From NCBI RefSeq assembly GCF_037992945.1, contig NZ_CP150304.1, forward strand, positions 499,501 through 563,500: DNA of 64,000 bases, read 5' to 3'. Below are positions 49,518 to 58,398 of the stretch, in pieces; the stretch's first letter is position 1, and each line of letters opens with the position of its first letter. The notes beneath the pieces are model-generated. The model had not been told where the DNA came from. It worked only from the letters and a program-made list of their open reading frames with translations, and ran no database searches. A program made the position numbers and the translations under genes. The DNA comes from Peribacillus sp. FSL E2-0218 (GTDB lineage: Bacteria > Bacillota > Bacilli > Bacillales > DSM-1321).

Positions 49518-49551
49518 GGACCCCTGAAGATCTATTCAGGGGTCCTTTATT
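49518..49551 (+). terminator. Terminator of the htrA-like gene
   Basis: Perfect 11-bp stem GGACCCCTGAA/TTCAGGGGTCC, then TTTATT. Confidence 0.92.
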
Positions 49552-49731
49552 GAAGAGTTGAGCCATCCTGGCAGTTGGTGTATAGAAGAGGGGAATATCG
49601 GAGAAAATTAATAGTGTATTTATCCTGTTTTGCAGAAATTCCCATCTAGTCATGAATGCCTAAAGGCAAGCAGTGGCTTCGTCTATTTGTCAAGATTTTC
49701 TACTGTTTATATGTTGAAAATTAGAAAAGAT

Positions 49732-49759
49732 TTGACAAATTTGTGAATTGTCATAAAAT
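49732..49759 (+). promoter_or_regulatory. Sigma-A promoter of the 101-residue membrane protein gene
   Basis: TTGACA (49732-49737), 16-bp spacer, TAAAAT (49754-49759), 21 bp before the ATG. TTTGTCAA at 49686 and TTGACAAA here form an inverted repeat that could be an operator. Confidence 0.7.
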
Positions 49760-49780
49760 AGAAAGAAAGGGGATGAAATT

Positions 49781-50086
49781 ATGGAAGCTAATCAGAAGAT
49801 GTTGGATGCAGTGAGATGGGTATCGGGCACAGGTTGTGTAATCGGAATTTTCATTTTTTGTTTAAGTTTTTTTGTAAGCGATTACAATAGAGATTATATC
49901 TTAACTGCTGTTGGTATGGCTATCACATTAAGCGCAGCTGCCATTTTCCTAGTTGGTATATTTTTTGTCCTGACAGAAGAAATGGTTATGAATACACATA
50001 AAGGTGAGAGAGTTGAACCGGAGACCACCAAGATCATCAAAATAAAAACAAAAGCGAAAACAAAAAGAAGAAGGGTGTCGATATGA
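49781..50086 (+). CDS. Small two-helix membrane protein, hypothetical
   Basis: A 101-residue protein with two transmembrane segments (~14-33 and ~40-64) and a long basic cytosolic tail (KIIKIKTKAKTKRRR). The ATG follows AAAGGGGATGAAATT. It is not recognised. Its stop lies inside the stem of a bidirectional terminator shared with qoxABCD. Confidence 0.7.
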   Translation: MEANQKMLDAVRWVSGTGCVIGIFIFCLSFFVSDYNRDYILTAVGMAITLSAAAIFLVGIFFVLTEEMVMNTHKGERVEPETTKIIKIKTKAKTKRRRVSI

Positions 50087-50100
50087 CACCCTTCTTTTTA
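50070..50100. terminator. Bidirectional terminator between the small membrane protein gene and qoxD
   Basis: GAAGGGTGTC/GACACCCTTC 10-bp stem with a 5-base loop; a T5 tail follows on the plus strand and the A5 run at 50062-50066 serves the minus strand. Confidence 0.92.
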
Positions 50101-50105
50101 AGCTA

Positions 50106-50396
50106 TTATTGGTAACCCCAAATCATTGTAAGCAGTGTACCGAATATGGTAACCAAAGCAATGAATAGAGCGTAGTAAACGTTTGTGTAGATGGCTTTCT
50201 TATCCTCGGATTCACGAGCATGCATGAACATGACCAGCTGAACGCCGGCTTGCATGAATGCAGTCACTAAAAGGACGATCATACCGGTTTTAAAAGAAAG
50301 TTCATATACAACTACACCAAGAGCAACGGCTGTAAGAACCATGGAGAATATGAATCCCATAACATGTCCACGTGGGAATAGCTGTTTCATATTCAT
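50106..50396 (-). CDS. qoxD: Quinol oxidase subunit 4 (QoxD)
   Basis: A 96-residue protein with three transmembrane helices of the COX4/QoxD family (HVMGFIFSMVLTAVALGVV...FMQAGVQLVMFMHARESED). It is the last subunit gene of the aa3-type menaquinol oxidase operon and lies two bases after qoxC. It helps assemble or stabilise the complex around CuB. Confidence 0.93.
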   Translation of the reverse strand: MNMKQLFPRGHVMGFIFSMVLTAVALGVVVYELSFKTGMIVLLVTAFMQAGVQLVMFMHARESEDKKAIYTNVYYALFIALVTIFGTLLTMIWGYQ

Positions 50397-50397
50397 A

Positions 50398-50994
50398 TTA
50401 CATCATTCCTTTCAGATAGACGAAGCTGAAAATGAAGATCCAAACAACGTCTAGGAAATGCCAGTATAGAGAGTAGATGAACGCTTTGTTCGTAGTTTCC
50501 GGTGTCAAACCGCGCTTTTTGACTTGAAGCACGATGAATGTTCCCCAGAATAAACCGAGCGTTACGTGAGCTCCATGCGTTCCAAGCAATGTTAACAAGA
50601 TGGATGTGAACGCACTTACTTGCAGTCCTGCACCGATATGAACATAGTGCTTGAACTCAAAGATCTCAGTGCCAAGGAATCCGGCCCCAAGCGCAAGAGT
50701 GATGATGAAGAAAACCATCATTGCATTCTTGCTGCCATGGCGCATTGCATTAATTCCAAGACCGATGGTGAAACTACTAGTCAATAGAAGGATCGTTTCA
50801 ATCAGAACTGGTGTAACCTCAAAGATGTCTCCACCAACAGGTCCATTGCCGGTCCTGTTAACGAGTGTGAAGTACGTTGCAAACAGTGTTGCGAAAAGCG
50901 CGATTTCAGCTCCAAGGAAAATCCAGAAACCTAAAATCTTTAATCGGTTTTCTTCTGTACTATATTCAAGTGGCAGCGAGTTATCTATTTTCAT
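50398..50994 (-). CDS. qoxC: Quinol oxidase subunit 3 (QoxC)
   Basis: A 198-residue, five-helix protein of the COX3/QoxC family: LGFWIFLGAEIALFATLFATYF, LLTSSFTIGLGINAMRHG, LLGTHGAHVTLGLFWGTFI and a C-terminal YWHFLDVVWIFIFSFVYL. It overlaps the end of qoxB by four bases (ATGA), so the subunits are translationally coupled. Confidence 0.95.
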   Translation of the reverse strand: MKIDNSLPLEYSTEENRLKILGFWIFLGAEIALFATLFATYFTLVNRTGNGPVGGDIFEVTPVLIETILLLTSSFTIGLGINAMRHGSKNAMMVFFIITLALGAGFLGTEIFEFKHYVHIGAGLQVSAFTSILLTLLGTHGAHVTLGLFWGTFIVLQVKKRGLTPETTNKAFIYSLYWHFLDVVWIFIFSFVYLKGMM

Positions 50995-52940
50995 GCGTTA
51001 GCACCTCGCAATTTTTTTTCTGTTTCTTCTATCTCTTCAACGGAGATGTGATGACCGTGATCTTTTTCAAATGAACGGTGGGCCATGCAAGCAAAGATTC
51101 CAAGTGTTGCAATGATTGCGAAGATCCACATGCTGAATACCATTGCAAATCCCCATACGAAGAAGATGATACCCAGTACGAACGGAACGCCGCTGTTATT
51201 TGGCATATGGATTTCTTTGTACTTGCCTTTGAACAATGCCGGACCATTATTTTTTGAATCCCAGAATGCTTGTGAAGAATCAACTTCAGGTACGATAGCG
51301 AAGTTGTATTCCGGAACTGGACTGTGTGTAGCCCATTCCAATGAACGTGCATTCCAAGGATCGCTTGTGATATTTCTTGGCGCATAACGAGTGCTCCAGT
51401 AAATGTTGTACACAAGGAATGCGAAACCGATCAATAAACCAAGTGCACCAACGAATGAAAGCATGTTCAACGGACCATATCCTGTTGCTTCTGAATATGT
51501 GTACATACGACGTGCTTGACCATCCAAACCTGTGATGAACATTGGGAAGAATGTTACGTTAAATCCGACTACGATGAACCAGAAAGCCCATTTCCCAATT
51601 CTTTCGCTCAATTGGAAGTTGAAGATTTTTGGCCACCAGTACGTAAACCCAGCAAGTACGGAGAATACAGTACCCGGAATCAATACGTAGTGGAAATGCG
51701 CCACCAAGAACATTGTGTTGTGATATTGGTAATCGGCACTTGCCATTGCAAGCATGACGCCCGTTACCCCACCGATCGTGAAGATCGGAATGAAAGCTAA
51801 AGAGTAAAGCATTGGAACGGTGAATTCAATTTTCCCTCTCCAAAGCGTGAACAGCCAGTTAAAGATCTTGATTCCCGTCGGAACGGCAATCGCCATCGTT
51901 GTAATCGAGAAGATACCGTTAACCATTGCACCGTGACCCATCGTGAAGAAATGGTGAGCCCATACAACGAATGATAGAACGGAAATGGCAACCATAGAGA
52001 CAACCATTGATTTATAACCATAAAGGTTACGACGTGCAAATGTAGAAATGATCTCACTGTATATACCGAAGGCAGGCAAGATAACGATATAAACCTCAGG
52101 GTGTCCCCAAATCCAGAACAAGTTAGCCCAGAGCATATCCGATCCGCCGTTAGCCATTGTAAAGAAGTTAGTTCCAAACAGACGGTCCATTGTCATTAAC
52201 GCCAGTGCCACTGTCAATACAGGGAAAGCGAAGACGATGATAAGGTTCGTGATAAGGATTGACCATGTGAACATCGGCATTTTCATCAATGTCATACCAG
52301 GTGCTCTCATTTTCAAAATTGTTACGATAAAGTTGATACCAGTCATCAATGTACCGATACCTGCGATTTGAATCGCGATCGCGTAATAGTTCATCCCAAC
52401 GGATTCACTGAATTCGACACTCGCTAACGGGAAGTAAGCTGTCCAACCTGCATCAGGAGAACCCCCGACAACGAACGAGATGTTGAATAACATGGCTCCC
52501 CAGAAGAACAACCAGAAAGAAACTGCGTTCAAACGAGGGAAAGCTACGTCACGTGCCCCAATTTGTAGAGGAGTGACGATATTCATCAAACCGATGATGA
52601 ATGGCATGGCCATGAACAGGATCATAACGACCCCGTGTGTTGTGAAAATTTCATTATAATGCTGTCCATCCAACAAACCATTATCAGGTATTGCTGTTTG
52701 AGCACGCATCAATATTGCGTCGGCTCCACCACGGAAAAGCATAAGTAGTGCAGCGAGAATGTACATGATACCGATACGTTTGTGGTCAACCGTTGTGAAC
52801 CACTCGCGCCATAGGTAGCCCCACTTTTTAAAATAGGTTACGCCTACTAGTATTGCAAGTACTGTAACCGCGATTGCGATCTGTGAACCGACAATCATAG
52901 GGGAGCTGTGTGGTACGGCAAATCTATCAAAGTAATCCAT
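50991..52940 (-). CDS. qoxB: Quinol oxidase subunit 1 (QoxB), haem-copper catalytic subunit
   Basis: A 649-residue protein with ~14-15 helices. Haem a and a3/CuB ligands are evident in FTTHGVVMILFMAMP, WGHPEVYIVILPAFG (His-Tyr cross-link), WAHHFFTMGH and VAHFHYVLIPGT. The K- and D-channel regions are in place, as in haem-copper A-family oxidases. It reduces oxygen with electrons from menaquinol and pumps protons. It lies 57 bp after qoxA with AAAGGAG upstream of the ATG. Confidence 0.96.
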   Translation of the reverse strand: MDYFDRFAVPHSSPMIVGSQIAIAVTVLAILVGVTYFKKWGYLWREWFTTVDHKRIGIMYILAALLMLFRGGADAILMRAQTAIPDNGLLDGQHYNEIFTTHGVVMILFMAMPFIIGLMNIVTPLQIGARDVAFPRLNAVSFWLFFWGAMLFNISFVVGGSPDAGWTAYFPLASVEFSESVGMNYYAIAIQIAGIGTLMTGINFIVTILKMRAPGMTLMKMPMFTWSILITNLIIVFAFPVLTVALALMTMDRLFGTNFFTMANGGSDMLWANLFWIWGHPEVYIVILPAFGIYSEIISTFARRNLYGYKSMVVSMVAISVLSFVVWAHHFFTMGHGAMVNGIFSITTMAIAVPTGIKIFNWLFTLWRGKIEFTVPMLYSLAFIPIFTIGGVTGVMLAMASADYQYHNTMFLVAHFHYVLIPGTVFSVLAGFTYWWPKIFNFQLSERIGKWAFWFIVVGFNVTFFPMFITGLDGQARRMYTYSEATGYGPLNMLSFVGALGLLIGFAFLVYNIYWSTRYAPRNITSDPWNARSLEWATHSPVPEYNFAIVPEVDSSQAFWDSKNNGPALFKGKYKEIHMPNNSGVPFVLGIIFFVWGFAMVFSMWIFAIIATLGIFACMAHRSFEKDHGHHISVEEIEETEKKLRGANA

Positions 52941-52997
52941 ACTCTTTGTGACTCCTTTCGAAAAGTTATTCTAAATAACTGCTTGTGATTTTAAATC

Positions 52998-53915
52998 TTA
53001 ATGTTGATGCTCTGTTTCTGCTTCATCCGCTTTTTTAGAATCTTCGTGTTCTGAGTGTTTAGATTCTCCATTGCCTGAAGCACCGTGATTGTGTTCAGGG
53101 GCAGGTCTGAAGTCAAGATGTGTTCCGTTAAATGTGTATTGTCCAACGTGACCTGGCTCCAATAGTTTATCAAATTCACTTTCCGTCAATTTCTTAGCGG
53201 TACCGTGAATTTCATCAACCCACTTCGTGTATTCATCTTCAGGCATAGCCTTAACATTGAAAGTATGTTCAGCGAAACCTGAACCACTGAAGTTGGCGTT
53301 TCTTCCCATATACTCACCAGGTGTATCTGCTACCAAGTGCAAAGTGTTCACCATGTCACTCATCGCATATTTTTGCCCACCTAGTTGTGGAATCCAGAAG
53401 CTTGAGATTGGTCCGTAAGAATAAAGCTTAAATTCGATTGGTCGGTTTGTTGGTAAGAACAAGTAGTTTACTGTTTCAATATCCTCTTCCGGATAACTGA
53501 AATGCCACTTCCAGTTTGAAGATGCAGCATAAATGATCAATGGTTCTTGATCCTCATATCCTTTTGGTGTAGCCTCGACTTCATATGTCGAGCGAACACT
53601 GACAACGGAAAGGAATATGACGATAAGGATCGGGATAATTGTCCAGATCGCTTCGAGAACGTGACTTCCTTCCACGTGAGGTGGTACATAGTCATCGCTT
53701 GACTTGGAAGCGCGGTATTTAAATAACATAATTGCATAGAGAATGACAACGACTAAGACAATAATTAACATCGTCCAAATTGAAATCATGATCACATTAG
53801 CTTGGTTTGCTGCTACAGGACCTTTTGGATCGAGTACAGCTAATGGGTTGTCGCAACCAGTTAGTACGGTGGCGATGGAAAAAATTATAGTTAATAAAGC
53901 CCATTTCATTTTCAT
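52998..53915 (-). CDS. qoxA: Quinol oxidase subunit 2 (QoxA), lipoprotein
   Basis: A 305-residue subunit. The lipoprotein signal ends LTGC, two transmembrane helices span ~40-62 and ~88-108, and a cupredoxin-like extracellular domain includes SNWKWHFSYPEEDIETVNYLFLP. The Cys/His CuA ligands of cytochrome c oxidases are absent, so this is a quinol oxidase. The C-terminal ~35 residues are a His/Glu/Lys-rich low-complexity tail (HNHGASGNGESKHSEHEDS...HQH), longer than usual and potentially metal-binding. It is the first gene of the operon. Confidence 0.95.
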   Translation of the reverse strand: MKMKWALLTIIFSIATVLTGCDNPLAVLDPKGPVAANQANVIMISIWTMLIIVLVVVILYAIMLFKYRASKSSDDYVPPHVEGSHVLEAIWTIIPILIVIFLSVVSVRSTYEVEATPKGYEDQEPLIIYAASSNWKWHFSYPEEDIETVNYLFLPTNRPIEFKLYSYGPISSFWIPQLGGQKYAMSDMVNTLHLVADTPGEYMGRNANFSGSGFAEHTFNVKAMPEDEYTKWVDEIHGTAKKLTESEFDKLLEPGHVGQYTFNGTHLDFRPAPEHNHGASGNGESKHSEHEDSKKADEAETEHQH

Positions 53916-54351
53916 ATAGATACCCCTTTCTTTCTTTATTGGAAATTCTAAATAACAAGTTATTCAGAGTGAGTGTTACATTGTTCACAAACTGACGTCT
54001 CTATATTAGTATCATATATGGAAAAAAACAATCAAAAGTGACATATGTCACAAAAAGTTCATGAAGAGATAGTGAAAGAATGGGATATGAGCTTATTAGT
54101 TGGATATATAATAAGAAAAGAAGTATAATAGCGTATTAGTTTATTTCAATTTAAGGCTGCTTTCAATTGAAATTTGTTCTCAAAAGAACCGTTCGTGAAT
54201 TGGTAAAATTTCAAGAAAATTACATTAGAATAATATTACATATAAAAGCGATGAATAAGACGAGGGTTATAAGGGTTTTATTTGTTTTTTAATATAAAAA
54301 GACACCGGATTACCAATCGAATAAATTGAGGAATTTAGGCCTAAAGGCAAT
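53916..54351. other. Upstream region of qoxABCD
   Basis: About 440 bp, very A/T rich, which must contain the minus-strand qox promoter (GAAAGGGG ribosome site just before qoxA). No coding frame is supported. I could not assign a ResD or CcpA site by eye. Confidence 0.4.
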
Positions 54352-54384
54352 AAAAAAAAGCAGGTATCTAAAAACGATGCCTGC
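54352..54384 (-). terminator. Terminator of the 44-residue protein gene
   Basis: GCAGGTATC/GATGCCTGC stem (one G-T pair) has A8 on the left for the minus-strand U tail and T6 on the right, so it can act in both directions. Confidence 0.9.
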
Positions 54385-54388
54385 TTTT

Positions 54389-54523
54389 TTATTCACTCCA
54401 TTGCTTCTGGACTTGATGAAGGGCCTGTTGTAAAATTTGTTCCTGATTTGCACTAGGTTCCGTGAGGACGTTCGTTTGATAGGATTTCCCTTTATAATCA
54501 ACTTTCACTGTAACTTTTACCAT
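54389..54523 (-). CDS. Small BA3454-like stress response protein, 44 residues
   Basis: Minus-strand frame MVKVTVKVDYKGKSYQTNVL... ends LHQVQKQWSE, with GGAAGA upstream of the ATG and a terminator right after the stop. The VTVKVDYKGKSYQTNV start and the (A/E)QVQKQW end resemble the short BA3454-type stress proteins of the Bacillus cereus group. The predicted beta-hairpin plus helix has no signal peptide. Too small for most automatic callers, but all signals of a real gene are present. Confidence 0.75.
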   Translation of the reverse strand: MVKVTVKVDYKGKSYQTNVLTEPSANQEQILQQALHQVQKQWSE

Positions 54524-54741
54524 GATTCATTCTTCCTTTCTTGTCTTGCCTGATTAGTTTAGTGTGAGGGGAGTACACTTCATGTATACCCAGGGGAGTG
54601 GAATGCTCAAACATTTCGAACTGGATGACTTAATATTCATAATTATCTGATATTTTATGAAAAATGTCAATATTTTTATGAGGAGTATGACAATAAAAGT
54701 GAAGTTTCAGCGCCGGATAGGGAAAGTCAGTCTTGAAAAAT

Positions 54742-54780
54742 GGAAACGGCCCTGCTTTGTTATGGAAGCAGGGTCGTTTC
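54742..54780 (-). terminator. Terminator of the DMT transporter gene
   Basis: Long stem GAAACGGCCCTGCTT/AAGCAGGGTCGTTTC (one G-T pair) adjoins the stop at 54782. A TTTTTC tail follows on the minus strand. Confidence 0.87.
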
Positions 54781-54781
54781 T

Positions 54782-55618
54782 TTAAATTTTTGTTAAGATA
54801 ATTCCAATCAAGGCTGCTAAAACACCGGCAATTTGATAGGACTTTAGTTTTTCCTTGAATAAATAACAACCGGCAAAAACCACGATTAAACAGTTCAGGC
54901 TCACCACGGGAAAAATGATGCTGGCAATTCCGGTATTTAAAGCGAAGAAATAACATACATACGCAATGATGCTTAGTAAGCCCACAAGAGAGCCGATTTT
55001 CACTTCGCTTAACTTGAGCTTTTCATTCTTCATGCCCGATGCCGCCATCAAATAAAGTGTTCCGCCCCCATACATCGATACCAGAATATCAAGTGAGTTC
55101 AGATGCAGGCGCGTGGTCGTTGTCATTAAAATCCCGAGTACACCAAATGAGAATATTGCAAATATTGTATGCATCATCCAGGGCAAATATTGATGATTGC
55201 CCTTAGCGTTAGGGGTATACTGAATGACAAGGGTGGCAAGGAGCATGCAGGCGATCCCGGTCCACTGCAACGAAGAAATATGTTCATGAAAAATGATCGC
55301 AGCACAAAGGATGGGGAAAATAGCATTGGCCGCAATCAACGGTGATGTCAAACTGGCCGGCCCCTTTTCAAATGCACTGCCCATCTGGATATTCCCGTTA
55401 GCATTAAGGATCCCAATTGCAGCTCCGAGCAAGATGGATAGCCAATTAGTCGTCAAACCATCCACGATTCCGCCATACATAAGTGCCATGATGAAGGCCG
55501 TAAAATAAAAGAAAAATTGGATATGTACCTTGGAGTAACCTTTTCCGCTGCTCCATTTGAAAATGCTGTTATTGATACCGAAACATATACTGGTGATGAG
55601 TGCTGCAAAAATCCACAT
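54782..55618 (-). CDS. EamA/DMT-superfamily transporter
   Basis: A 278-residue protein with ten transmembrane helices in two EamA repeats (IFAALITSICFGINNSIFKW... and TIFAIFSFGVLGILMTTTTR...). The end ...CYLFKEKLKSYQIAGVLAALIGIIL has the usual GxxxAxxGI pattern. The start is ATG 55618 (MWIFAALITS), preceded by GGAAGAG; upstream methionines lack a site. It probably exports or imports a small metabolite. It lies between the stress-protein gene and the preQ1 riboswitch of queF, on the opposite strand. Confidence 0.87.
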   Translation of the reverse strand: MWIFAALITSICFGINNSIFKWSSGKGYSKVHIQFFFYFTAFIMALMYGGIVDGLTTNWLSILLGAAIGILNANGNIQMGSAFEKGPASLTSPLIAANAIFPILCAAIIFHEHISSLQWTGIACMLLATLVIQYTPNAKGNHQYLPWMMHTIFAIFSFGVLGILMTTTTRLHLNSLDILVSMYGGGTLYLMAASGMKNEKLKLSEVKIGSLVGLLSIIAYVCYFFALNTGIASIIFPVVSLNCLIVVFAGCYLFKEKLKSYQIAGVLAALIGIILTKI

Positions 55619-55773
55619 TTGTATACTCTCTTCCTTCAGGTAGGATATCTTCATTTCCATTTTAAGCGGAATATAGGCAGGAATCAAACTCATTTTACAA
55701 GAGTTGGATTGACAGATGGGATATTTTTTTCTATATTTACTATGACTATTTCAAATATATTTCCCGATAATGG

Positions 55774-55811
55774 GAGAGGTTCATAGCATCACCCTCTTAA
55801 AAAAACTATGG
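55774..55811 (+). promoter_or_regulatory. preQ1-I riboswitch controlling queF
   Basis: GAGAGG - loop TTCATAGCATCA - CCCTCT is followed by TAAAAAAACTATGG. The P1 arms AGAGG/CCTCT pair, and the loop CATAG is complementary to the tail CTATG (pseudoknot P2), exactly the class-I preQ1 fold. It lies ~110 bp before queF, with a terminator between. Confidence 0.95.
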
Positions 55812-55832
55812 CTTTGATATTTTTCGCGAATC

Positions 55833-55863
55833 AACCATATCTTTTTAGAGATATGGTTTTTTG
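55833..55863 (+). terminator. Regulatory terminator of the queF leader
   Basis: Perfect 10-bp stem AACCATATCT/AGATATGGTT, then T6. Its left arm CCATA can instead pair with the aptamer tail TATGG, so the free aptamer tail would act as antiterminator; ligand binding would release the terminator. Confidence 0.92.
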
Positions 55864-55922
55864 TTATATAGAGGCCCATTTTATGAATCTCCCCCGACAA
55901 GCGTGGAAGAGGAGGACTTTTT

Positions 55923-56420
55923 ATGTCTGGAAGAAAAGAAGAAGAATTAAAGGAAATTACATTACTTGGGAATCAAGGAACAAAATATACATTCGACTAC
56001 GCTCCAGAAATTCTCGAGTCGTTCGAGAACAAGCACCCTAACCGAGATTATTTCGTCAAATTCAATTGCCCGGAGTTCACTAGCTTATGTCCAATAACCG
56101 GACAACCTGACTTTGCAACCATATACATCAGCTATATTCCAAGCGTGAAGATGGTCGAGAGCAAGTCCTTGAAGCTTTATTTATTCTCATTCCGTAACCA
56201 CGGCGATTTCCATGAAGACTGCATGAACATCATCATGAATGATTTAATCGAATTGATGGACCCGAAATATATTGAAGTCTGGGGCAAGTTCACACCCCGG
56301 GGCGGCATTTCCATCGATCCATACACAAACTATGGAAAGCCAGGGACGAAGTATGAAGAAATGGCGGATTACCGCTTGATCAATCATGACTTATACCCGG
56401 AAACCGTGGATAATCGTTAA
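55923..56420 (+). CDS. queF: NADPH-dependent 7-cyano-7-deazaguanine reductase QueF
   Basis: A 165-residue type I QueF that reduces preQ0 to preQ1 in queuosine synthesis. The catalytic Cys and Asp lie in FNCPEFTSLCPITGQPDFATIYI, the NADPH-binding ESKSLKLYLFSFRNH motif follows, and HEDCMNIIMNDL completes the T-fold. The start is ATG 55923 eight bases after GAGGAGG. Feedback by preQ1 through the upstream riboswitch matches the enzyme's product. It is monocistronic. Confidence 0.97.
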   Translation: MSGRKEEELKEITLLGNQGTKYTFDYAPEILESFENKHPNRDYFVKFNCPEFTSLCPITGQPDFATIYISYIPSVKMVESKSLKLYLFSFRNHGDFHEDCMNIIMNDLIELMDPKYIEVWGKFTPRGGISIDPYTNYGKPGTKYEEMADYRLINHDLYPETVDNR

Positions 56421-56434
56421 AAGGCAGAAAAAAC

Positions 56435-56471
56435 AAAAGGGTTTCGAAGACTTTCCTTCCGAAACCCTTTT
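56435..56471 (+). terminator. Terminator of queF
   Basis: 12-bp stem AAAAGGGTTTCG/CGAAACCCTTTT extended by GAAG/CTTC; A-rich left flank also serves the minus strand. Confidence 0.9.
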
Positions 56472-57021
56472 GAATAGTATGGGTTCCCCATTTAGTCCGC
56501 GCATTCATGCTTTTCATATCGAAGAACCGCTAATCCTTCTTTTCGCTTCGCATTTTATCTAGTCCTCATTCCTCAGATGATTTGCTTCTTCCTAAATTGT
56601 TACCAACTGTGGCTTGCATCATTTACTAATGATGAAAATGAATAAGACGTTCCCGGACTGCCTCTTGATAAGCGAGTGCCAGCAGTGGAAAGCAACGGTC
56701 CAATTCCCCCACGGAACCATTGTTAATGGGGATTCTATCTTTTTTTCAAGCACAGCGGAATGAAACGTTCAAACTCCAAATTCTTCAAAGTGGAGAGCGA
56801 TGGAAACTTCCAGTTTTATTGCGAGGCTCATGGGAGAAGGAGTAAACATACATATCCGCTTTTTTTCTTAATCTATCGTACAGTTTTATTAGTGGTTTGT
56901 CCTTTTTAAAAATACAAATGTCCTCCTGTAATGGAATTATCGCTTGATTGTTTCGTTGAAAAACGTAATAATAGGGAGAGTAAATGTTGACAGAATTTTT
57001 TTAATAATAGGGGATGTCGAG
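56472..57021. other. Long gap between queF and thrD with a possible gene remnant
   Basis: About 550 bp without an intact gene. On the minus strand, 56626-56747 encodes a plausible C-terminus (IPINNGSVGELDRCF...AYQEAVRERLIHF, stop at 56626). It is preceded in another frame by WKFPSLSTLKNLEFERFIPL, joined across an A7 run near 56745. It may be the wreck of a minus-strand gene of unknown family. No lysine riboswitch or T-box could be recognised before thrD. Confidence 0.35.
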
Positions 57022-58368
57022 ATGAAGGTTGCGAAGTTTGGCGGAAGTTCACTGGCGTCAGGTGAACAAATAAAGAAGGTATTCGAAATTGTGGCAGCAG
57101 ATCCGGAGAGGAAGTTTGTGGTCGTTTCGGCCCCCGGGAAACGCAATTCCGATGATATAAAGGTGACGGATTTATTGATCGAGGCTGCAAAGCAGCAGCT
57201 GCGCGGGGATGATGGCGAACCTTTAATCGAAGATGTGGTCGCCCGTTATGGAAGTATCGCTAAGGAGCTGGATATATCCGAGGAAGTCATCACTGGGATT
57301 CGCGAAGATTTACAAGCACTGTTGCATGCAGATCAATCCAAGCCAAAGCGTTATTTGGATGCTTTAAAGGCCAGTGGCGAGGATAATAATGCGAAGCTGA
57401 TTGCCGCTTATTTTCAAAGGCGGGGTGTCGAAGCTCAATATATCAATCCGAAGAGAGCTGGCTTGATCGTATCGGATGAAGATGGATATACCCAGGTGCT
57501 GCCAGAATCGTATGATCGGTTATATGATCTGCGTGATGAGCCGGGAATCGTCGTATTTCCAGGGTTTTTCGGATATACGTTAGATGGTGATGTTTTAACG
57601 TTTTCAAGAAGCGGCTCTGACATTACGGGCTCGATTCTTGCAAATGGCGTCAAAGCCGAATTGTATGAAAACTTTACCGATGTGGATGCCGTATATGCGG
57701 TTAATCCAAATGTGGTTTCCAATCCGAAGGGGATCAGGGAATTAACGTATCGAGAAATGCGTGAGCTTTCTTATGCCGGTTTTTCGGTATTCCATGATGA
57801 GGCGCTTATTCCTGCATTCCGGGCGGGAATCCCGGTTCATATCCAAAATACGAACAACCCGGCGGCCCAGGGGACCCGCATTGTGAGTACCCGTGATAAT
57901 ACGAATGGTCCGGTTATTGGGATTGCGAGTGACAAGGGATTTTGCAGCATTTATGTCAGTAAATATTTAATGAACCGGGAAGTCGGATTTGGCCGGAAGC
58001 TGCTGCATATCCTTGAAGATTACGGAGTTGCCTATGAGCATATTCCATCGGGCATTGACGATGTGACACTCATTCTGAGACAGGAGCAGATGAGGGGGGA
58101 CTCCGAGAAGAAAATCATTTCGCGAATCAAGCAAGAGCTGCATGCCGATGAAGTCATTGTGGAGCATAACTTAGCCTTGATCATGGTCGTGGGCGAAGGG
58201 ATGCGGCATAATGTCGGAACGACGGCAAGAGCCTCGAAAGCGTTGGCGGATGCCAAGGTCAATATCGAAATGATCAACCAGGGCTCTTCGGAGGTAAGCA
58301 TGATGTTCGGTGTCAAAGAACGCAGCGAAGAGACGGCGATCCAAGCTTTATATCATGAGTTTTTTTGA
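57022..58368 (+). CDS. thrD: Aspartate kinase III (ThrD/YclM-like)
   Basis: A 448-residue monofunctional aspartokinase. The catalytic KFGGSSLASG start, VVVSAPGKR, KASGEDNNAKLIAAYF, TFSRSGSDITGSILAN and ENFTDVDAVYAVNP are all conserved. Two C-terminal ACT domains follow (~300-370 and ~380-448, with GFCSIYVSKYLMNREVGFGRKLL and the final IEMINQGSSEVSMMFGV). The sequence tracks B. subtilis ThrD (YclM) almost motif for motif. It makes aspartyl-phosphate for threonine, lysine and methionine synthesis. ATG 57022 follows AGGGGAT; earlier in-frame methionines have no site. Confidence 0.95.
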   Translation: MKVAKFGGSSLASGEQIKKVFEIVAADPERKFVVVSAPGKRNSDDIKVTDLLIEAAKQQLRGDDGEPLIEDVVARYGSIAKELDISEEVITGIREDLQALLHADQSKPKRYLDALKASGEDNNAKLIAAYFQRRGVEAQYINPKRAGLIVSDEDGYTQVLPESYDRLYDLRDEPGIVVFPGFFGYTLDGDVLTFSRSGSDITGSILANGVKAELYENFTDVDAVYAVNPNVVSNPKGIRELTYREMRELSYAGFSVFHDEALIPAFRAGIPVHIQNTNNPAAQGTRIVSTRDNTNGPVIGIASDKGFCSIYVSKYLMNREVGFGRKLLHILEDYGVAYEHIPSGIDDVTLILRQEQMRGDSEKKIISRIKQELHADEVIVEHNLALIMVVGEGMRHNVGTTARASKALADAKVNIEMINQGSSEVSMMFGVKERSEETAIQALYHEFF

Positions 58369-58398
58369 GAATGACAGTTCCGAGACCGCCTTTTAGAA

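Noticed and set aside
56690..56760. Possible lysine riboswitch or T-box before thrD
   Set aside because: None of the conserved core sequences of either element is present, and the hairpin lies ~270 bp from the gene.
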